A stretch of 64,000 bases of DNA from Boswellia sacra. Lineage: Eukaryota; Streptophyta; Magnoliopsida; Sapindales; Burseraceae. Below, in pieces: positions 36,249 to 47,510 of the stretch (position 1 is the stretch's first letter; the number at the start of each line of letters is the position of its first letter). The stretch spans positions 62,001-126,000 of the forward strand of contig SNVD02013250.1 of the NCBI GenBank assembly GCA_013180625.2, in the 5' to 3' direction. A model generated the notes under the pieces. That model did not search any database. It was not told where the DNA came from and worked only from the letters and a program-made list of their open reading frames with translations. A program made the position numbers and the translations under genes.

Positions 36249-37697
36249 CTATTTGGAAGAGGGAATTGTAGACTCAGTTACTCGAAGAGGGGGTGATGGA
36301 GGTGATGGTGGATGAGATTCTTCTTCAGCTGCTGCAGGGACAGGAATATCCAGGGATTCTTTCTCAGTAAGTGGTGAGGTCTGTTTCATTCCAGAATCTG
36401 TTTTTGTTGGTACATCTAAATCAGATTCATCTTGCAAAGTGGGAGCTGTTGTGTCTGATTTCTGCTTCTTTTGATCAGATGATTTCTTCACCACTTTAAG
36501 TTTCTTCTTTCCCTTCCTGTTATATCACTTGACAGAAGCCTTGATTGATTTTGCTTTTGACTTTTGTGCTATTTTTTTGTTTTTCTTAACAGCAGGTTAT
36601 GCAGCAGGACTTGATTGAACTGGAGCCTTTTCCTCAGGTTGTGATTCAGTGTCTTCTAGTATTTCATCAGTTGGTTTTGCTAAAATCACAGGTTCAGGCT
36701 CCATGGAGTGTTGTGCTGTGGATCGAGACTGTCCTAGAAACTGAGCTTCCAACACAGATTACTTGTGTTTAATGTCTTTCAAATCCTGCAGAATATCTGT
36801 CAAAGCAGAATTGATCAATTCAAGTTTTTCTTCAACAATTTTCAATTGATTTTTTCTGAGTCATGTTGGTTTAGGTTCAGGTGTAGGCATATCAGTTTGA
36901 TCATGCAATCTTTAAAGGAATCCCTTGGTAATAGAGTCAGACAAAATTTTAGTCTGTTCACTAAAGCTCACAAGAATGTTGTTTTGAGCAAGTATACCTT
37001 GAATCAAATAGGGGAACACAAGCAGATAGTAATCAGAATGATAGGAACCAATTTGTACAATTGTTCTGTGGGATAACAATTCAAAGTTTACTGGTCTATT
37101 AGTTCCTAAACAGAATAGAAGTTTCATTCTGTCTTCCCGAATTTGATTTTAATGGGAAGAAGGAAGCCAATTAAATTGGGCTATCTTGTGTAACACTCGG
37201 TATTTTTTCTTAAGATATTTCTGGTCAAGACCATCTCTGGGTTTCCATTCGATATCTGTTCGACTAGTCACTTCCTTAACTAATTCTGTCATGTTATATT
37301 CTTTGTCTATAGAATGCGTGTTGCCTATTGGAATGTCCAGAAAAGAGTTTATGACATTGGGAGAGAATTTCACAAACTTACTCCGACAGTAAACTTTATG
37401 ATAATGAAAACTCTTAGGATCATCAATGGCACTTGAAATATTAGTATAGAATTCCTGAATCAAAGTTTTTACAAGAGGAAGAAAGTTTGATATCGTTCGA
37501 GTCTAGTAATTAGACTCAATTAACTCATTGAGACCATATGTGTTGAAGTCCAAGAGTTTCACTGGCCTTTCCAACTATAGCTTTCTCTGTGAAGTAATCT
37601 TGTCAAACTTCTGTTTGACTGCAGCAGTGAGAAATTTGTTGTCTTTTAGCTTGACTTTGTCATTGATCTTCTTCACTGGTACTCGTTCGTCCTTACT
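36249..37697 (-). pseudogene. Extra ORF downstream of pol in Copia-A1 (plant putative transposon-protein-like domain)
   Basis: Read from 37697 leftwards, one interrupted frame runs through VPVKKINDKVKLKDNKFLTA, LIQEFYTNISSAIDDP, KFVKFSPNVINSFLDIPIG and LKKKYRVLHKIAQFNWLPSS, ending in a Lys/Ser/Pro/Glu-rich tail (36494-36249). The EFYTN / FSPNVIN pattern resembles the domain named putative plant transposon protein (PF20167 type); that match is from memory. SIRE-like copia elements often carry a third ORF after pol. Several stops (near 37590, 37505, 37150, 36910) make it non-functional. Its function is unknown even in intact relatives. Confidence 0.5.
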
Positions 37698-38984
37698 AGA
37701 AAAATACACTTGACTGCCCTAGGATCTAACTTGCCTCTTAGGTGGGAATGAACGTGAACAAGGGCTACACATCCAAAAACTCTAAGAAGTATAGACGAAA
37801 ATAATTTTGAATGAGGATAAATTTTAGTAAATGTGTGGAGAGGTGTTTGGAAGCCAAGTATTCTTGTAGGCATTTGGTTAATTAAGAAGGAGGCAGTGAG
37901 AATAGCTTCTCCCCAATAATGCTTAGGAACATTGTTTGTGAAAGTGCCCTAGCTACCTCAAGTAAGTGTCGGTTTTTTCTCTCTGTAATCCCATTTTGTT
38001 GCGGGGTATCAACACATGAGGATTAATGGATTATCCCATTTTGTAAAAGAAATTTTCCCAATAGTGATGAAAAATACTCTTTCCCATTATCAGTTCTTAA
38101 AATATTGATATTGACCCCAAATTGTGTTTTAACCATGAAATAAAATTGTTGAAAAATAGAAGCGGCTTCAGATTTTTCTTTTAAAAGATAAACCCAACAT
38201 AATCTGGTGTGGTCATCAATAAAAGTAATAAACCAATGTGTATTTGAAAGATTAGAGACACGGATAGGCCCCCAAATATCGCTATGAACATAAGTAAAAG
38301 GTGCAGATTTTTTGTAGGGCTGAATATGGAAGGGAGATCTTTGATGTTTAGATAGTTCACAAACTTCACACTAAAATTGAATGGGATTATTATTCTTAAA
38401 TAGTGAAGGAAACAACTTTTGCAAATACGAAAAACTAGGATGTCCTAAATGAAAATGCCATAACATAATTTCATCTGACATAGAAGGAGTTTTATTCACC
38501 ACTTTGGCTTGTCCCTCTAGAAGCACATCATCTTCAAAGTAGTACAGTCCATTCACTTCTCTAGCACTGCCAATCTTCCTCCCCGAATCCATATCCTGGA
38601 ATTCACAATAAGTTGGAAAGAATTTAGCTATGCAATGATGACTTTTAGTAAATTGACTTATGGAAAACAAATTACAAGATAAATTAGGGACATGAAGAAC
38701 AGATGTTAAGGTTAATTCTTTGGAAAGAGGAATTGACCCTATTCCTGCAATGGAAGATAGTGATCCATCTGCAATACAACTTTTTGATTACCAGAATTAG
38801 GAATATATGAGAAAAATAATCTTGAGTTACTAGTCATATGATCCGACACTCCTAAATCAATTATCCAAGGAGTTTTACTAACTTTAGAATTTAGGGTAAT
38901 GATGAAATTACCTTGCTGGGCTATGGCACAAGAAGAAGAAAGAGTTGAAATTTTTGAAGATTGAGTAAGAAAGCTGTTAAGCAC
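37698..38984 (-). pseudogene. Copia-B protease, GAG-pre-integrase and integrase remnants
   Basis: The minus-strand frame at 38984-38739 has the protease site as WIIDLGVSDHMTS, where DSG has become DLG, a mutation expected to kill it. The 38670-38371 frame has LWHFHLGHPSFSYLQKLFPS (GAG-pre-integrase). At 38369-38181 an integrase piece with WGxxxVS-like residues appears in shifted frames, and 37873-37698 holds the integrase C-terminal block (LLRVFGCVALVHVHSH, KLDPRAVKCIFL). Frameshifts and stops separate the pieces. Confidence 0.72.
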
Positions 38985-39167
38985 CTCAAGTTGTTCCTTG
39001 GTAAATATTTGAGGGTTTATGTCACTGGATTCAGCAGGTTTTTCACCATTGTTTTGTTCAACCTGAAAGGCTTTATTGGAATTGAAACCTTTATCAACAC
39101 CTCTAAAATTTCTAGAGTTGTGATTAGCAGGTTTCCCATGAAGTTTCCAACATGTTTCTCGAGTGTG

Positions 39168-40032
39168 TCATGGCTTATTACAATGGTCACACCATATTTG
39201 AGTGCTACGATCGTCTCCTTTCCTGTTTGTACGTTGTTGTGCTCCTCCAATCATGGCTTTCGTAGGTACTTCAATCAACAAGGCTGAGGTATTCAATGTA
39301 TTATTCATATGAGATCCACCCATCATCACATTCTTCCTTATTTCTTCCCTCTGGATATAAGAAAACAATTCTCTTAATGATGGAAGAGGTTCTTTTCCAA
39401 GCACTCTCCCCCTGGCTTCCTTCAATTCAGAATTAAGTCTAGTAAGGAACTCATAAACACGCTCATTCTCTAACAATTTTGCATAGCGAGCACTGTCTCT
39501 AGGACACTCCCATTCAACCTTACAATATTGGTCTATTTCCTGCCATAGACCCTTCATGCGATTGCAATAGTTGGTAACATCACCATCCCCCTGCTTGTCG
39601 TCCTTAAGTTGAGTTTTGATCTAAAAAATTTGAGCTGCATTGCCTTTATAAGAATAGGTTTCAGCCACAGCATCCCATATCTTCTTGGCAGTAGAGAGGA
39701 AGAGATAGGTCTGACCAATAACAGGCTCCATTAAGTTGATTAACCAAGCCATTAGCATGGCATTCTCCGTTTCCCAAGTGAAAAAGGCCGATTGATTTTT
39801 TTTCTATAGATTTTTCTATACTTACAGTCAAGTAGCCAATTTTTTCCCGCCCAGTGATAAACATCTTTACGGATTGAGACCATTGAAGATAGTTCAATCC
39901 ATTCAGTTTATGAGTGGTGATTTGCAGGGAAGGATTATCATGGACAGAAGTCTGTTCTCCTAGCTGATTTGTTGTAGAACTAGAACCAGAACCAGATGCA
40001 GAACCAGATTTGACATCACCAGATGAAGACAT
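39168..40032 (-). pseudogene. Copia-B gag
   Basis: The ATG at 40032 begins MSSSGDVKSGSASGSGSSS. It is followed by LQITTHKLNGLNYLQWSQSV and FITGREKIGYL, the copia gag start (Retrotran_gag_3/UBN2 type). After frame changes, 39557-39168 holds MKGLWQEIDQYCKVEW and YEFLTRLNSELKEARGRVLG then PLPSLRELFSYIQREE, with an HCNKP-type zinc-knuckle end. A stop and frame shift near 39790 and between 39660 and 39557 break it. Confidence 0.75.
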
Positions 40033-40094
40033 CTTATAAAAAAAATATATACTACTAAGAAATAAACCTAAAAGCCAAAACTGGCTCTGGTACC

Positions 40095-40335
40095 CTAAAC
40101 ACAAATATTAGTATTTCAATTTCTGTATTTTTCAGTACATTTGAGGCAGAGGCCAATACAATATATAGGCATCAGATTCTAATCAGATAATCATCAAATT
40201 CTAATGTGATAATCTCTAAACCTAATCTGATAAAATATAAATTTAAAAAATAGATAAGCTTAAATACACTAACAAATAATATCTACAATAAACAAAGCAT
40301 GCTTATCCTAGTAATTCAAATATTTTAAATCTTGC
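40095..40335 (-). repeat. Presumed Copia-B 5' LTR
   Basis: AT-rich 240-base segment between the Copia-B primer site and resumed Copia-A1 sequence (CTGTGTTCACGCATATAACTG). No second copy is present, so the boundaries are inferred from where homology to Copia-A2 (54120) stops. Confidence 0.4.
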
Positions 40336-40351
40336 AACAAGTATACTGTGT

Positions 40352-40750
40352 TCACGCATATAACTGACAAATACCTAAGGCTTTTCTTAAATTTTCAAAC
40401 CTTGTTGTGTCCAATGCCTTAGTGAATAAGTCAGCTAATTGTTTACCAGTGGAGATGTGCTCAATGTGTATCACTTTAGATTCTACAAGTTTCCTTATAA
40501 AATAGTATCTAATATCAATGTGTTTTGTTCTAGAATGCTGAACAGGATTTTTGAAAATATTTATAGCACTAGTATTATCAGAAAACACAGTTATAGGCTT
40601 TTGTTCAATACCATAATCACTCAACATTTGTTTCATCCACAATAGTTGCGTATAACAACTCCCTGCTGCTATTTATTCGACTTCTGCTGTAGATAAAGAA
40701 ATTAAATTATGCTTCTTGTTGTGCCATGATACCAAGTTAGTACCAAGATA
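40352..40750 (-). pseudogene. Copia-A1 RNase H remnant
   Basis: The minus-strand frame carries SDNTSAINIFKNPVQHSRTK, HIDIRYYFIRKLVESKVIHI and KQLADLFTKALDTTRFENLR, the copia RNase H C-terminus. Family members keep AAGSCYAQLLWMKQ upstream; here that stretch has a stop. It ends at 40352. Homology to Copia-A2 continues to 40750 (ACCAAGATA) and stops at the junction with the truncated TR-GAG LTR. Confidence 0.8.
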
Positions 40751-41849
40751 AAAACAACCCATTTTAGTTATATGAGTTATATTTGTTTCGTTACCAATAT
40801 TTATACCACTTCTCATAAATGGGTTCAAGCATCCAATGTGCCAATCACTATATGTCTACAACAAATCAAGGTTCCTAACTAGACTTGTGTCGGTAAGGAA
40901 GAACCATACGACGTCTAGGAAGGATCTAAGCATTTGATATGCCAATGATTGTCTACAATGGATCAAGACCTCCACCTTACGAGTGGTGTCAAGATTGATT
41001 AAGAAATTAAATATAAATCATATTGAATAAACATCATAAGATTAAGATTATTAAGCACATATTAAGGGTTAGAGAATCCTTATTCTCATATCAAGGGTTT
41101 CACCCTTTCACCTTAGCAAAAGAGAAATTAGAAGAACATTATAATAGAAAGAAAATAAAATGCAAGAAAAAGGAAATTCATTAATAACATAAAAACACAA
41201 TACAAGATCCTAGCCAAAGCCAAAATGTTCCAGCCAAGGCCAAGATGCCCTAATGGGTCACAAGGCACCTCTATTTATAGATACATCCAGGGGCAAATTT
41301 GTCAAACTACAAGGGCATAATTGTCAAATATTAGTTGTAAATATCTTTGACAATTGGGATCATTAGGCACCGACTTTGACCATCAATTTTGACATTGAAA
41401 TGTTGAGAATTTTAATCACATGTCTTCATGAAAGTTGTAGATATTTCTCTGAGATTTCTAGAACATATTGATTTGCACAATCTGGATACGTATTTTGAGA
41501 GATACAGTCCAAATACTGAGGCCTGGTCAGACTGGGCCGAGACTATAGATGGGTTCACTTCAAGCCTAATTTTGGTCTACTAAGAGCCCGAATTTGATGA
41601 TTCTTGTGCAATGCAATCTTATAGACAATTGAATCAGCTTTCCAAAAAATTAAGAATTGCACCATTCTGATCTATAAATAGAGAGTTATGCCCATTTTAC
41701 CGAACCTATAACAAAACCAAAATTAAAAGGAAGTTAATTTCAAAGATGCAAAGACTACAAATATGCTTAAGTTGAGGAATTTAATGACACTATTAATGCA
41801 ATATGATGAACTAAACTCTTATTAAATATACATATTTAAGTGTTCATCA
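40751..41849 (-). repeat. TR-GAG 3' LTR, truncated
   Basis: Aligns nearly base for base with 45847-46911 (both contain ACAACCCATTTTAGTTATAT and end GTGTTCATCA). It lacks the part equivalent to 45564-45846. Small differences include a 30-base segment around 41660 that the other copy lacks. Confidence 0.9.
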
Positions 41850-43645
41850 CACCACCCAACTAGCTTATTGCTAGTCCCTAGCAATTAAAGCGTTATTATT
41901 TAGAAGTGATTTATAGAATTTTACATCCAAGGTGGTCATTATTGCACTCTCCTTGATTTTATCCAAATAAACAAACTCTCAACAAATTATTATTATTATT
42001 ATTTTATGACTCATGTACCCTTCGGTCAAGATATCTATAAACCTTCTTTTTGTGCTCAGTCAACACATGACTATGGGGCTTATTAGAAAGAAGTCATATC
42101 GGTTCTAATATTTGTTAAAGCTAACAACTTTAGGTAAGGGGCATTTATTCATTTTATATATATTTTTTTTTCTCTTTTTTTTTTGAAGGAATGCATCTTT
42201 AACCCATGTAGTGAGCCTTAGGCTAATGACTCCCAGACCAGTTGGCCTTAGGGCATTAGGTGTTAAGACACCCCTTTGAGCTTAACGACTCGGGTTGCTG
42301 ATGCTTTATTTTTGCTTAGAAACTTGTGGATAGTGCAATGTTCAATCCCATTAAGCTTTCTCCTTAATCCATGTAGCGAGCTTTGGGCCAATAGCTCCCA
42401 AACCAGTTGGTCTTAGGGTATTAGGTGTTGAGGCACCCCTCGGGCTTAATTGCTCGAATTAAGGAGGCTACGAGACCAAACTTATCCACAATTGCTCTCT
42501 TCTTTTTTTTTTCACTTTTTTTTTTTTTTAACTTTCCCCTTCCTTTGCGTTGTTATCCTAAACAAAACAAAAGAACTCAATATTACAACATTTCATTTTG
42601 CCACCCACAATCATGCGTCAAGGTATGTGTGTGTGTGTGAAGAAAGGTTCATGAATACTTGCTTAATGAGTATATAAGCACACAATTTTTAAATGATAAG
42701 GTTGTGAGAGTTCATAGATTTGAATAATTCAAAGTGAAATGAATAAGACCTCCTTGTTATAAAATTCAAAAATCAAGACTAAATAATATCAAGTTAGCTA
42801 AAATGAGTTCACAAGATCAAAATAAAATGACAAATTGGTTAGAATGGGTTTCAAGAGTTCAAACTGGCCCTCCCTACTCTGCCATTCCTGACCCAGAATG
42901 CGTCTCAAGAGGATTTGAACTCCTTACACCGCACTCTGAATCTAATTACTAACTCGCCTTTTTTTTTTTTGCAAGCAAAAGAAAATTAAAGACATACTTA
43001 TGTCTACTATCCTTCCCCCCCAACCAAATGAAACATTGTCCTCAATATTTAAATGTAGAGAGATAAAGTATAGGAGATATTACCTGAAGCTTCTTTATTC
43101 AAGAGAGACGACCTGAAAGACTCATAGAATAAAATGCTACAAATAAAATAAGAGACAAGAAATTTAAAATTGATGGCACACATGCATGTGTATAGGTAAT
43201 TGTGACTGTGGCTCACATCTTCCTCTGGTTTTACTTCCAGAAACGGCTTAAACACCTTCTATGAGTTGGGGATATACTTCCCGTCCAGTTTTCTTATAAA
43301 CTGGCAAACAGGGTCGTTTTGAGTCATATTCCCAAGACTATGAAGAAAATGAGAGAGAAGAAAAGAAAATGAATGCAAGGTGAGCAATAGTTTTTAGGGA
43401 ACTAAAAAACCGACTTTAAAAGCCACGGAGTACCGTATCCGCCACTTGACCGGGAAATAAAATACAAACACACAACTACATAAAATAAAGTGAAAACAAA
43501 CTATAAATGATAAAAAAATGCAAATATGGCATAAACAGATGAAATTTGATCAATCGTGATAAAAAAAGGCCAAAAGAGTAATCTCTTCGAAAGCAATTTA
43601 CCACGGTCAAAAATATGCCATTGAGGTGGTACCTCTCTTTTTCCT
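41850..43645. other. TR-GAG 3' non-coding region
   Basis: No ORF of note, although this is where pol would lie in an autonomous relative. It contains two imperfect direct copies of a ~100-base segment (42199-42295 and 42364-42460), homopolymer runs and, next to the LTR, the polypurine tract at 41850-41866. Confidence 0.6.
42199..42460. repeat. Two imperfect ~100-bp direct repeats in the TR-GAG element
   Basis: Both copies run CCATGTAG(T/C)GAGC, CCAGTTGG(C/T)CTTAGGG, ATTAGGTGTT and CACCCCT followed by GGCTTAA/GAGCTTAA. The spacing is about 165 bases. Confidence 0.8.
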
Positions 43646-45184
43646 TTATTTGTGATAATGGAAAAGATTATCACTAGTTGAGTTTGTTTGTCCTTGAGGC
43701 ATGCATTTTTTAGTGCGGATGTTTCTTCCTGCCTTTTTTTCAAAACATGGCTCCCAACGCTTAATCTCCTTCACCTGTACAAAATCAAGCAATGAAAATT
43801 CTTTAGAAGCAATGGGCACTAGTTGCATACTTGGTTCAAGTGAACTAGTTAACTCGATTTCGGAAGGACTTGAAAAATTCTCATTTTGGATATAGTCTTC
43901 CATATTAGCTTTCTCATTTTCATCATGCTTGAAAAATTCATCAATGCCAACATTTTGGTTAAGTTCATGATGATACGAGGGCATAAGTGAGGATTCGGTC
44001 TTTTCCTTGTTAGATGTAGGTTTAATAACTTCTTCCTTACCCTTTGAGATTGATTTATCATCTTTCTCATAAAGGTTAGGAATATGTTCTTTATCAACCT
44101 TACCTTCGTGAAGAGTACTTACCGAATCTTCGTCTCTTGGATTAGTCACATGTGGATTGATGGAGTTTGACTCCAGTTGAGATGGAAACTCACCTTTTTC
44201 ATGAGTATTGAGTGCAAATGCAAGTATTTTGAGAGCATCATTCAAATTTGCCATAGTTTGAGCAACTTGACTATTAAAATCCTCTTGCTTTGCAATGAAT
44301 GAATTCAATATTTCTTCGAGATCCTCATAACATGCATGATCATGAGATTTTTGAAAATTTTGAAATGACTGAAAGGGAGGTTGATAAGATTGTGCATGAT
44401 TATCATTCCTCCAATCAAAATTTAAGTGATTTTTCAATCCAAAATTTTGTGAGTAACGATTAGGAGTTGACCTTTGGAAAGTGTTTAAAACATTGGTTTG
44501 CTCATGGAGACTTTTTCTAAAGGTAGGCACAATTGGGCAATCATCCGTAGGATGATCACTAGAATTACAAGTGTGACAAATAATTTCTTGCATAGACCAC
44601 ATTTTTAAATCCTTGACTTTTCTAGCTAGGGATGTATATTTGGCTTGGAAGTCAAGATTCTCCCTAAAGTTATAAATGCCTTTACTAGATTTTCTTGGTA
44701 CCCCATAAGTGCCAACATTGTTCCAATTTTGGGCATTTTTCACTAGTAAGTCTAGGAAATCCATGGCTTCATCAAGGTCTTTATTTTCAAATTGTCCATT
44801 ACACATTAATTCTACCATATGCCTAGCTTGATGTGTAAGACCTTCATAGAAAATTAAAACTAGTCTCCATGTTTCCAAACCATGGTGTGGACAAGTATTG
44901 AGCAATGCTTTATACCTATCCCAACATTGGTAAAAGGTCTCTCCTTGTTTTTGAGTGAAATTGATGATTTGCACTTTGAGAGAATTTGTTCTATAGGGAG
45001 GAAAGAATTTTTTAAGAAATTGTTGTTGCATTTCATCCCATGAGCTAATAGATCCTGACCTAAGATTTTGTAGCCATGTTTTAGCTTTATCTTTTAAAGA
45101 AAAAGGAAAAAGCTTTAATCTAAAGATGTTTATGCTACAATTTAGGTCATTATAGGTATTGCAAAACTCTTTAAATTCTCTCAA
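43646..45184 (-). CDS. Ty3-type gag protein of the TR-GAG element
   Basis: One uninterrupted 512-codon frame ending at 43646; the first listed start lies at 45184, but homologous gag proteins begin further upstream and the frame to the right is broken near 45240. Residues 1-135 form the retrotrans_gag capsid region (FPFSLKDKAKTWLQNL, FLKKFFPPYRTNSLKVQIIN, ETFYQCWDRYKALLNTCPHH). Near residue 205 is a zinc-knuckle-like CHTCNSSDHPTDDCP (CX2CX4HX4C). The C-terminal half is acidic, Ser/Asn-rich and low in structure. Gag builds the cytoplasmic virus-like particle. The frame is open despite lying in an element without pol, which suggests fairly recent insertion or mobilisation in trans. Confidence 0.8.
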   Translation of the reverse strand: MREFKEFCNTYNDLNCSINIFRLKLFPFSLKDKAKTWLQNLRSGSISSWDEMQQQFLKKFFPPYRTNSLKVQIINFTQKQGETFYQCWDRYKALLNTCPHHGLETWRLVLIFYEGLTHQARHMVELMCNGQFENKDLDEAMDFLDLLVKNAQNWNNVGTYGVPRKSSKGIYNFRENLDFQAKYTSLARKVKDLKMWSMQEIICHTCNSSDHPTDDCPIVPTFRKSLHEQTNVLNTFQRSTPNRYSQNFGLKNHLNFDWRNDNHAQSYQPPFQSFQNFQKSHDHACYEDLEEILNSFIAKQEDFNSQVAQTMANLNDALKILAFALNTHEKGEFPSQLESNSINPHVTNPRDEDSVSTLHEGKVDKEHIPNLYEKDDKSISKGKEEVIKPTSNKEKTESSLMPSYHHELNQNVGIDEFFKHDENEKANMEDYIQNENFSSPSEIELTSSLEPSMQLVPIASKEFSLLDFVQVKEIKRWEPCFEKKAGRNIRTKKCMPQGQTNSTSDNLFHYHK

Positions 45185-45534
45185 GTGAAAAAATGGGTTT
45201 TCAACATCTAGGCCATGAAAGTGGGTAAGAATTGAATGAAATCTGATTCATGGTCGAAATATTTTGCATCACGAGGGAAGATTATGCATGATTGTGCACA
45301 AGTTTTTCTAAGATTTAAGGAGTCCATTAATATTCTTGGTTGGGTTTGAGCATGTTTTTCAAAGAAGATGAGTGGCACCTAACAATTCTACCAACTAATG
45401 CAAAAAGAAAGAAAAGATGAACATATGCAAGAAAGAGAAAAGAAAAGAGAAGAAAAGATGAACACACAACAAAGAGAAAAAAATTAAGATCTAAAATGAG
45501 AAAAGAGAATACTTACAATTTTGCACGCCAATTT

Positions 45535-45563
45535 TTACCTTCCCCGGCAACGGCGCCAAATAC
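45535..45563 (-). other. TR-GAG primer-binding/leader site
   Basis: Minus strand TATTTGGCGCCGTTGCCGGG directly follows the end of the right LTR. This conserved leader is known from Athila/Tat-related elements. Confidence 0.65.
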
Positions 45564-46911
45564 TTGACACATCAAAAAATAGGATTGTCTCCCAAGTATA
45601 GAAGTGTCGAAGTAATAATCCCGGTGAGACCGAGGTCGATCCACGAGGAAGGGGATTTTAGCGCTACAAACTATAAGCAAGCAAATATGATGTGGATGAT
45701 TCCAAGGGATGGCAAGATAATATCAACAAGTATGAGTAAAGAACAAGTTCTTAAATAATAAATGAGAATAACACAAGAGAAATTAACACAATAATAATGA
45801 AAGCTAAGGTTAGGGGATCCGCCCTTGATGTTTCGAATAATGATAAACAACCCATTTTAGTTATATGAGTTATATTTGTTTCGTTACCAATATTTATACC
45901 ACTTCTTGTAAATGGGTTCAAGCATCCAATGTGTCAATCACTATATGTCTACAACAAATCAAGGTTTCTAAATAGACTTGTGTCGGTAACGAAGAACCAT
46001 ACGACGTCTAGGAAGGATCCAAGCATTTGATGTGCCAATAATTGTCTACAATGGATCAAGACCTCCACTTACGAGTGGTGTCAAGATTGATTAAGAAATT
46101 AAATATAAATCATATTGAATAAACATCATAAGATTAAGATTATTAAGCACATATTAAGGGTTAGAGAATCCTTATTCTAATATCAAGGGTTTCACCCTTT
46201 CACCTTAGCAAAAGAGAAATTAGAAGAACATTATAATAAAAAGAAAATAAAATGCAAGAAAAGGAAATTCATTAATAACATAAAAACACAATACAAGATC
46301 CTAGCCAAAGCCAAAATGTTCCAGCAAAGGCCAAGATGCCCTAATGGGTCACAAGGCACCTCTATTTATAGATACATCCAGGGGCAAACTTGTCAAATTA
46401 CAAGGGCATAATTGTCAAATATTAGTTGTAAATATCTTTGACAATTGGGATCATTAGGCACCGACTTTGACCATCAATTTTGACATTGAAATGTTGAGAA
46501 TTTTAATCACATGTCTTCATGAAAGTTGTAGATATTTCTCTCAGCTTTCTACAACATATTGATTTGCACAATTTGGATACGTATTTTGAGAGATATGGTT
46601 CAAATACTGAGGCCTGATCAGACTAGGCCGAGACTATAGATGAGTTCACTTCAAGCCCAATTTTGGTCCACTAAGAGCCCGAATTTGATAATGCTTGTGA
46701 AATGCAATCTTGTAGACAATTGAATCAGCTTTCCAAAACATTAAGAGTTATGCCCATTTTATCGAACCTGTAACAAAACAAAAATTAAAAAGAAGTTAAT
46801 CCTAAAGATGCAAAGACTACAAATATATTTAAGTTGAGGAATTTAATGACACTATTAATGCAATATGATAAACTAAGCTCTTATTAAACATATATATTTA
46901 AGTGTTCATCA
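45564..46911 (-). repeat. TR-GAG 5' LTR, full length
   Basis: On the plus strand it starts TGACACATCAAAAAATAGG and ends GTGTTCATCA, giving TG...CA ends. From 45847 on it matches 40751-41849. Confidence 0.8.
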
Positions 46912-47510
46912 TTGGATGTGCCTTCTGAATCCATGTGGGTGGATCTTTTCTATCTTCATCATTCTGGATAGAATTTTTGTTCAAATCTGAGTTGTCAGAT
47001 GTTACTGCTACGTCAGGTGTAATAGCAGCTGTTTCCTCCTTCATAACAGCATCTTTCTTTTTGTTGCTGTTTGAATCTGATTTTTTTGCATCTTCTGTGA
47101 AGCTGGTTATGCTTTCCTCTTGTGAGTACTTTGCATAATCATCAAGATCATCAAATACTACATTTGCAGATTCCATGACAACCTCAGTTCTCAAATTGTA
47201 AACTCAAAATGCTTTGCTGTTTTGAGCATATCCCACGAGAACTCCTTCATCACTCCCTGGATCTAATTTTCCTAACAGTTCTCTATCATTTAAGATGTAA
47301 CACTTACAACCAAAGACATGAAAATATTTTAAATTAGGTTTTCTTCCTTTCAAAATTTCATAAGGTGTCTGATTAGTGCCAGGTCTAAGAAAAACTCTAT
47401 TTGAAATATAACAAGCCGTGCTTATTGCTTCAGCCTATAGCCTCTTGGTCAACTTCTTACTATTGAGCATCACTCTAGCCGTCTCTTGAAGAGTTCTAAT
47501 CTTTCTTACC
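46912..47510 (-). pseudogene. Copia-A1 integrase C-terminus and linker to reverse transcriptase
   Basis: Continues on the minus strand from the GAG-pre-integrase part. The frames contain RTLQETARVMLNSKKLTKRL, then GTNQTPYEIL / KCYILND-like positions in shifted frames, and at 47194-46912 the linker VVFDDLDDYAKYSQEES, which matches Copia-A2 at 55990. About 260 bases that encode the integrase core in Copia-A2 (equivalent to 56345-56610) are absent at about 47510, removing the catalytic D-D-E residues. The right LTR of the TR-GAG element begins at 46911. Confidence 0.72.

Larger units (their letters stand above)
37698..40335 (-). mobile_element. Nested, truncated second copia element (Copia-B)
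   Basis: A separate copia lineage with gag at 40032-39168 and protease-integrase at 38984-37698, inserted between RNase H and the extra ORF of Copia-A1. A Met-tRNA-like primer site (minus strand GGTACCAGAGCCAG, 40094-40081) sits next to a short AT-rich presumed 5' LTR at about 40095-40335. Everything after the integrase (reverse transcriptase, RNase H, 3' LTR) is missing: at about 37698 its frame runs straight into Copia-A1 sequence, so a deletion removed the 3' half. Confidence 0.7.
40751..46911 (-). mobile_element. Non-autonomous gag-only LTR retrotransposon of TR-GAG type, nested in Copia-A1
   Basis: The LTRs are 45564-46911 (5' LTR, about 1.35 kb) and 40751-41849 (3' LTR, lacking the first ~280 bases of the plus-strand sequence). 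The leader just inside the right LTR reads TATTTGGCGCCGTTGCCGGG on the minus strand, typical of Athila/Tat-related and TR-GAG elements. A polypurine tract (AGTTGGGTGGTG) precedes the 3' LTR start TGATGAACAC. Between the LTRs there is one ORF, a Ty3-type gag at 45184-43646; I find no protease, reverse transcriptase, RNase H or integrase. It would depend on enzymes in trans. It split pol of Copia-A1. Confidence 0.82.

Noticed and set aside
38961..39287. 108-codon plus-strand ORF
   Set aside because: Antisense of the Copia-B gag/protease junction, which has gag motifs on the minus strand.
43501..43743. 80-codon minus-strand ORF
   Set aside because: Overlaps the gag stop region of the TR-GAG element in another frame and has no pol motif.
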